Source of the DNA: CAYGAW01 sp964347945
GTDB taxonomy: Bacteria > Chloroflexota > Anaerolineae > UBA7937 > B3-Chlor
Reading direction: 5' to 3'
Assembly (NCBI GenBank): GCA_964347945.1
Contig: CAYGAW010000048.1
Coordinates: 1-25,520 of the forward strand
DNA: 25,520 bases
Shown: positions 21,900 to 25,520 of the stretch, piece after piece
Layout of the letters: each line of letters starts with the position of its first letter
How positions within the stretch are numbered: position 1 is the stretch's first letter
Translations under genes and position numbers: made by a program
The notes under the pieces: model-generated
Database searches by the model: none
What the model saw: the letters and a program-made list of their open reading frames with translations, nothing else
What the model was told of the DNA's origin: nothing

Positions 21900-22360
21900 G
21901 CAGCCACGACGTCCCTTTGGACTATGCAAACAGCATTGTCTATGACCTCGAGAAGGCCTTGTGGGATGAACGCGGCATGGGGGGGCGCTTTCGAGTCACG
22001 ACCGTGGGACGAGACTACTTCCTGGGCAAGTGCTTGCCGAGGATCAAGACCCCGGATGTGGAAACGATTGTGGGGACCATCGAGCAGATCCTGGAAGAAG
22101 AGGGCATTGTTGCAGGTATCTCGCACGAGGTTGACGGACGGCTGCTGCGCCTCAAGGTAGAGGGATGCGCGCATGAGAGTATAGAGCAAAGGCTTGTTGC
22201 CAAAGGGGTCGAGCCCTTTACCTGTGTGCCGGCAAACTTAGTGGTACTGGCCATTGAGGAGACCCTGGATCGCCCAGTTGAACTGGCAAAGATCGAGGTC
22301 GAGGACGGAACGTGTCAGCTGATGCTGGTTCTCTTTGAGTCGCGGCCGACGTTTGACTGA
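21896..22360 (+). CDS. Uncharacterised 154-residue protein, possibly V4R-like
   Basis: I cannot assign a family securely. The N-terminus is helical (PLDYANSIVYDLEKALWDE). The C-terminal half has Cys-containing stretches (VEGCAHES, VEPFTC, EDGTC) interleaved with a helix and two strands. That layout recalls small ligand-binding V4R-type domains (GC..., ...C..., C near the end), but this is only a visual resemblance. There is no signal peptide or membrane segment. It is translationally coupled to the nitroreductase (ATGA overlap at 21896) and followed by CoA-transferase A at a 12-base gap, so it very likely takes part in the same pathway. Confidence 0.7.
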   Translation: MSSHDVPLDYANSIVYDLEKALWDERGMGGRFRVTTVGRDYFLGKCLPRIKTPDVETIVGTIEQILEEEGIVAGISHEVDGRLLRLKVEGCAHESIEQRLVAKGVEPFTCVPANLVVLAIEETLDRPVELAKIEVEDGTCQLMLVLFESRPTFD

Positions 22361-22372
22361 TTGGAGACGGAC

Positions 22373-23272
22373 ATGGGAAGTACCGCAACACTCGCTGAAG
22401 CAGTCGCCTCCATCCCAGCAGGAGCGCACGTCGCCCTGTCAGGATTCGCAATCTCTCGATGCGCCATGGCCTTCGCTCATGAAGTAATACGTCAAGGAAT
22501 CAAGGGGCTTACGGTATCGCAATGCGTTTGCGCTATGGATGCAGACATTTTGGTTGGCGGCGGGGCAGTGGAACGCATTGTGTACGGTGGCGGGTCGCGC
22601 GGCCGTTTCGGTCAGCACCACTGTGTGAACCGGGGGATTGAGCAGGGAACGCTGGTCGCCGAGGAATTCAGCAGCCTCTCCATGGCCTTCCGCTACTTAG
22701 CTGGCTCCCTGGGCTTGCCCTTCATTCCGACGCGCTCTCTGCGCGGGTCCGATATCCTCAAGCGGTTGCAGGAAGTGGCGCCGTCGGAATTGAGTTACGT
22801 GGAGGACCCCTTCACCGGCGATGATTGGCTTGTGCTCAAGCCACTTGTGCCTGATGTTGCAGTTGTACAGGTGCAGGCGGCGGACGAGGATGGGAATGCC
22901 TGGATTCACGGGCCTCGGTGGGAGAACGAGGAGCAAGTGAAGGCGAGCGAACGAGCGATAGTCATCACTGAGAGCCTTGTACCCACCGAAGTGATTCGCC
23001 GCGAACCAGAGCGTATAGTCATTCCTGGGTTCAGGGTCTCCCACGTAGTACACCTGCCTTTCTCTGCTCATCCCAGTTCCGTTTACCGCGTCTACGACTA
23101 CGATGTGCCGCACATCGAGCACTATGCAGAGGTCTCCAAGACACCGGAGGGATTGCAGGAGTACCTGGACAAGTACGTGTACGGAGTCGAAGACCACTGG
23201 GGCTACTTGGAACTGATCGGTGGCATGAAGCATCTATCTTGCCTGACGGCGGATCCCCTCTTGGGGTACTGA
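22373..23272 (+). CDS. CoA-transferase subunit A (glutaconate CoA-transferase type)
   Basis: The 299-residue protein starts at ATG 22373 with GGAG 6 bases before; a TTG 12 bases earlier is the less likely start. It has the class I CoA-transferase alpha pattern: the N-terminal GAHVALSGFAISRCAMAFAH (the glycine-rich CoA pocket), RIVYGGGSRGRF, EEFSSLSMAFRYLAGSLGLPF and PTRSLRGSD. It is similar in length and order to GctA and to IpdA of steroid-ring degradation. Its partner is the next gene. The pair would move CoA onto a carboxylate, or cleave a cyclic CoA ester if IpdAB-like. Confidence 0.88.
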   Translation: MGSTATLAEAVASIPAGAHVALSGFAISRCAMAFAHEVIRQGIKGLTVSQCVCAMDADILVGGGAVERIVYGGGSRGRFGQHHCVNRGIEQGTLVAEEFSSLSMAFRYLAGSLGLPFIPTRSLRGSDILKRLQEVAPSELSYVEDPFTGDDWLVLKPLVPDVAVVQVQAADEDGNAWIHGPRWENEEQVKASERAIVITESLVPTEVIRREPERIVIPGFRVSHVVHLPFSAHPSSVYRVYDYDVPHIEHYAEVSKTPEGLQEYLDKYVYGVEDHWGYLELIGGMKHLSCLTADPLLGY

Positions 23273-23292
23273 CACGTGTGAGGAGAGGAACA

Positions 23293-24063
23293 GTGACAGC
23301 GGACCTTGAGTACACACCGTTCGAGATGATGGCTGTGGCAGGCGCTCGCGAATTGAAGGATGGCGAGATTGTAGCTGTGGGGCTTGGGCTGCCGATGATT
23401 GCGACATTCCTTGCCAAGCGCTCCCATGCGCCGAACATCACGATTCTTTTTGAGCTGGGTGTGGTCGATCCAGAGCCCGTTCATACGGGGGTTGGCCTAG
23501 CCGATCCGAGAGTGTGGTATCGTGCCAAGATCCTGAGCAGTTTTGTGGACGCGCTCGGTACAGTGCTGCACAAGGGCCTGGTTGATGTGGGGTTCCTGGG
23601 CGGTCTCGAAGCCGACGCGTACGGCAACCTGAACACCACGTTGATTGGCGACCCCCAGGGGCAGTTTCGCCATTTCACAGGTAGCGGCGGCGCCAATGAC
23701 GTGGCGTCGTCTGCCCGACGCACGATCATCATGATTCGCCACACAGCTCGGAAGCTCAAAGAGGCTGTGTCCTTCGTGACAAGCCCGGGGTACATAGGAG
23801 GAGGGGGTGATCGCGAGGCTGCGGGACTGCGTGGGGGGCCCAGCCGTGTGATCACGGACAAGGCGGTCTTTGACTTCAATCCCGAAGGCAAACGTATGAG
23901 AGTGGCCTCGATCCACCCTGGTAGCACGCTGGAGGATGTTCTCGCGAATCTGTCCTTCCATCCGATTGTGCCCGACGATGTGCCTAGCACCGAGCCACCG
24001 ACTGGGGAGCACGTTAGGCTCATTCGCGAAGAGATTGATCCGGACGGAATGTATGCCGGATAG
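23293..24063 (+). CDS. CoA-transferase subunit B (glutaconate CoA-transferase type)
   Basis: The 256-residue protein starts at GTG 23293 with AGGAG 7 bases upstream; an earlier in-frame ATG at 23239 lies inside subunit A. The motif order is EMMAVAGARELKDGEIVAVGLGL, ILFELGVVDPEP, NTTLIGD and FVTSPGYIGGGGDREAAGL (as overlapping pieces). Glu54 in ILFELGV aligns with the position of the catalytic Glu54 known in the Acidaminococcus glutaconate CoA-transferase beta subunit. This favours real CoA-transfer chemistry over an IpdB-type hydrolase lacking that residue. The substrate acid is unknown. Confidence 0.88.
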   Translation: MTADLEYTPFEMMAVAGARELKDGEIVAVGLGLPMIATFLAKRSHAPNITILFELGVVDPEPVHTGVGLADPRVWYRAKILSSFVDALGTVLHKGLVDVGFLGGLEADAYGNLNTTLIGDPQGQFRHFTGSGGANDVASSARRTIIMIRHTARKLKEAVSFVTSPGYIGGGGDREAAGLRGGPSRVITDKAVFDFNPEGKRMRVASIHPGSTLEDVLANLSFHPIVPDDVPSTEPPTGEHVRLIREEIDPDGMYAG

Positions 24064-24105
24064 ATAGCGGGAACGTGTCCGCCCATTGCCTCGGAGAGCG
24101 CAGCG

Positions 24106-24303
24106 ATGCCATACGTCGTCACCGATGAGTGTATCCTGTGTGGAGCCTGCGTGGCGGGATGCCCGAGCGGTGCCATTGAGGAGGGGGAAACCCAGAGCCA
24201 CATTGATGTGACTCTATGCATCGAGTGTGGAACCTGCGAGGAGAACTGCCCGGCCGACGCCATCATCTTTGTGGATGATGAGGACCCCGAACCGCTCGAC
24301 TAA
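24106..24303 (+). CDS. Two-cluster 4Fe-4S ferredoxin
   Basis: This 65-residue clostridial-type ferredoxin has both clusters intact: Cys9, 12, 15, 19 (CILCGACVAGCP) and Cys38, 41, 44, 48 (CIECGTCEENCP). It carries low-potential electrons, presumably to or from the nitroreductase or another enzyme of the operon. The SD GGAGAG lies 7 bases before the ATG. A 42-base gap separates it from CoA-transferase B. Confidence 0.95.
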   Translation: MPYVVTDECILCGACVAGCPSGAIEEGETQSHIDVTLCIECGTCEENCPADAIIFVDDEDPEPLD

Positions 24304-24334
24304 CAACTTGTCGGTGAGGCCGGGCTTCCAGGCT

Positions 24335-24363
24335 TTGACAATCGGCAAAGAGACTCGTGTAGT
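24335..24363 (+). promoter_or_regulatory. Probable promoter of the IclR-type regulator
   Basis: TTGACA (24335-24340), a 17-base spacer and TGTAGT (24358-24363, 4 of 6 matches). It lies between the ferredoxin stop and the regulator start, giving the regulator its own transcript in addition to read-through. Confidence 0.5.
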
Positions 24364-24406
24364 CTTCTCAAATCCTCGTCGCCACCAAAAGGACGGTTCG
24401 CAAGTG

Positions 24407-25183
24407 ATGAAAGACCCAACTATCTATAACGTGCGAGCTGTGGAACGGGCAGTGCGGGTACTGTCGTCTTTTGACAGAGAGCACCCTGAACGGGGTGTGT
24501 CCGAAATCGCGCGGGCGACAGGTTTGCACAAAGCAACGACTCATCGCATCGTCGTTACGCTGTTCAACTGCGGTTTCCTGGAACGGGCGGCCGATGGAGA
24601 GAGGTATCGCCTGGGATTTGGCGTGGTTAGGCTGGGCCTGGGGGTGTTGGGCCGTCTTGACTTCCGCCGAGAAGCCATCCCGTATATGCAGCAACTCGTG
24701 GATCGCTTTCAAGAAATATGCACTCTCGGAATCTTTGACCGCGGTCAGGTGCTGTTCGTAGAGGTTCTAAGCGGTAAGCGTTCGGTGACCATTCGTGCCA
24801 GGGTTGGAGAGCACGTGCCCATCCATTGCACGGCCAGCGGCAAAGTGTTCTTGGCGTTTCTCCCGCCAGAGGTTGTGGAGCCCATATTGGAGGCTCCCCT
24901 TGCTCCCTATACAGAGAAAACCATCACCTCACCTGCCCGGCTCCGAGAGGAGTTGGAGGTTGTCCGGCAGCGAGGGTACGCTCTAAATGATCAGGAATTC
25001 GAGGTCGGACTCCGAGCTGTGGCTGTTCCTATCCGAGACATTGACGGAAACGTCATCGCCGAAATGAGTATGCCTACCCCTGCGGAGCGACTCCCACTGG
25101 AGCGCATTCCAGAAATGGCTCAAGCGATGGTGGAAGCGGCCAACGCAGTCTCGGCACGTGGGCTGGCGAGGATAACTGGCTGA
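24407..25183 (+). CDS. IclR family transcriptional regulator
   Basis: The 258-residue protein has an N-terminal winged helix-turn-helix (residues about 10-70; GVSEIARATGLHKATTHRIV) and a C-terminal effector-binding domain with VTIRARVGEHVPIHCTASGK, LAFLPPEVV and VPIRDIDGNVIAEMSM. IclR proteins are dimeric regulators, repressors or activators, that sense aromatic or organic-acid metabolites. A GTG immediately before the ATG (24404) could also be the start; AAAAGGA lies 10-13 bases upstream. Nearby palindromes at 20862-20878 and 25198-25211 are candidate binding sites. Confidence 0.93.
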   Translation: MKDPTIYNVRAVERAVRVLSSFDREHPERGVSEIARATGLHKATTHRIVVTLFNCGFLERAADGERYRLGFGVVRLGLGVLGRLDFRREAIPYMQQLVDRFQEICTLGIFDRGQVLFVEVLSGKRSVTIRARVGEHVPIHCTASGKVFLAFLPPEVVEPILEAPLAPYTEKTITSPARLREELEVVRQRGYALNDQEFEVGLRAVAVPIRDIDGNVIAEMSMPTPAERLPLERIPEMAQAMVEAANAVSARGLARITG

Positions 25184-25197
25184 TCGGCGGTCGGTTT

Positions 25198-25211
25198 GGT
25201 CAATATTGACC
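25198..25211. promoter_or_regulatory. Perfect palindrome GGTCAATATTGACC
   Basis: A 14-bp perfect palindrome between the IclR gene and the cupin gene, 35 bases before the cupin ATG. It is a candidate operator for the adjacent regulator. It does not share sequence with the palindrome at 20862-20878, so one regulator need not bind both. Confidence 0.5.
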
Positions 25212-25245
25212 TGGTTAGATTCTGCGTCACAGGAGGAAACGAAGC

Positions 25246-25520
25246 ATGGACAAGCTGCCATTTGTCGTAGCTGCGGACGTCGAAGGGGAAGAGAGGATTC
25301 CCAAGCGTGTGTCCAAGCTGCTGCTGGCTCCAAAGACAGTGGGCACTCGGAACGTCTCCATGGGGCTGAACGTGACCGCCGTTGGGAGCATGATCCCGGA
25401 CCACGTTCACGAAGACTCCGAGGAAGTGATGTTCATCATCAGCGGACGTGCCAAGTTGGTGATTGAAGGGGAAGGGGAGTGGGAGGTCGGCCCAGAGACG
25501 GCCATCTACTCCCCGCTGGG
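25246..25520 (+). CDS. Cupin-domain protein, partial
   Basis: The frame is open from ATG 25246 (AGGAGG 9 bases upstream) to the right edge, about 91 codons. After a short N-terminal part it shows the first cupin motif, a G-x5-H-x-H-x3,4-E pattern (GSMIPDHVHEDSEEVMFIIS), then GRAKLVIEGEGEWEVGPET. The His/Glu metal ligands are present, so a metal-binding small cupin (isomerase, dioxygenase or sugar-binding type) is expected. The rest of the protein and any second domain lie outside the window. It may belong with the IclR-controlled pathway. Confidence 0.8.
   Translation, partial: MDKLPFVVAADVEGEERIPKRVSKLLLAPKTVGTRNVSMGLNVTAVGSMIPDHVHEDSEEVMFIISGRAKLVIEGEGEWEVGPETAIYSPL

Noticed and set aside
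1..25520. CRISPR arrays, rRNA genes, complete tRNAs, prophage genes or toxin-antitoxin pairs
   Set aside because: None seen: no regularly spaced repeats, no rRNA-like sequence, and only a partial tRNA-like stretch at 21159-21187.

Overview
The window is about 25.5 kb of fairly GC-rich, densely coding bacterial DNA. The gene content points to an anaerobe: ferredoxin-type iron-sulfur proteins, prenylated-FMN (UbiD/UbiX) chemistry, several molybdenum enzymes, split PEP-synthase-like proteins and a glutaconate-type CoA-transferase. Type II IPP isomerase next to a GGPP-type synthase and a ferredoxin-fused geranylgeranyl reductase would fit a Chloroflexota (Dehalococcoidia-like) genome. That assignment is inference from gene content; no rRNA or other marker gene is present to settle it.

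Layout. (1) 1-3410, minus strand: a fused [2Fe-2S]/molybdopterin hydroxylase running off the left edge, mobA, a ferredoxin-geranylgeranyl reductase fusion, and a single acyl carrier protein gene with its own promoter and terminator. (2) 3577-5633, plus strand: type II IPP isomerase and polyprenyl diphosphate synthase, fired from a promoter back to back with the acp promoter. (3) 5630-7608, minus strand: hemW and a YqeB/EF2563-type maturation factor of selenium-dependent molybdenum hydroxylases, linked functionally to genes 1 and 2. (4) 7797-9304, plus strand: a NUDIX hydrolase, an LpdD-like prenyl-FMN chaperone and UbiX. (5) 9340-17133, plus strand: a consensus promoter and a structured leader containing a terminator-like hairpin, then a PaaK-like acyl-CoA ligase, a 63-residue protein, two proteins resembling the split phenylphosphate synthase (histidine-domain part and ATP-grasp part), a UbiD decarboxylase/carboxylase and a Tm-1-like UPF0261 protein. 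(6) A 970-base stretch without a credible gene, then a solitary DMSO-reductase-family molybdoenzyme (18104-20320). (7) 20321-21224: a scar holding a truncated Lon-like protease joined to a transposase N-terminus and IS-end repeats, then a strong promoter with a palindromic operator. (8) 21225-25183: nitroreductase, an unrecognised 154-residue protein, CoA-transferase A and B, ferredoxin and an IclR regulator, followed by a cupin cut by the right edge.

How it fits together. Regions 4 and 5 read as one pathway. UbiX makes prenyl-FMN, the LpdD-like protein probably helps load it, the PpsA/PpsB-like pair would phosphorylate a phenolic (or other enol-like) substrate, UbiD would carboxylate the activated ring, and the ligase would make the CoA thioester. 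This resembles anaerobic phenol metabolism in Thauera aromatica, but the parts list differs: one UbiD, no CBS-type PpsC, no PpcC/PpcD recognised, and an added UPF0261 protein. The mobA, yqeB and xanthine-dehydrogenase-like genes support a separate molybdenum hydroxylase. The last operon looks like an IclR-controlled catabolic unit with an unknown CoA ester as substrate. Substrates are not readable from sequence alone.
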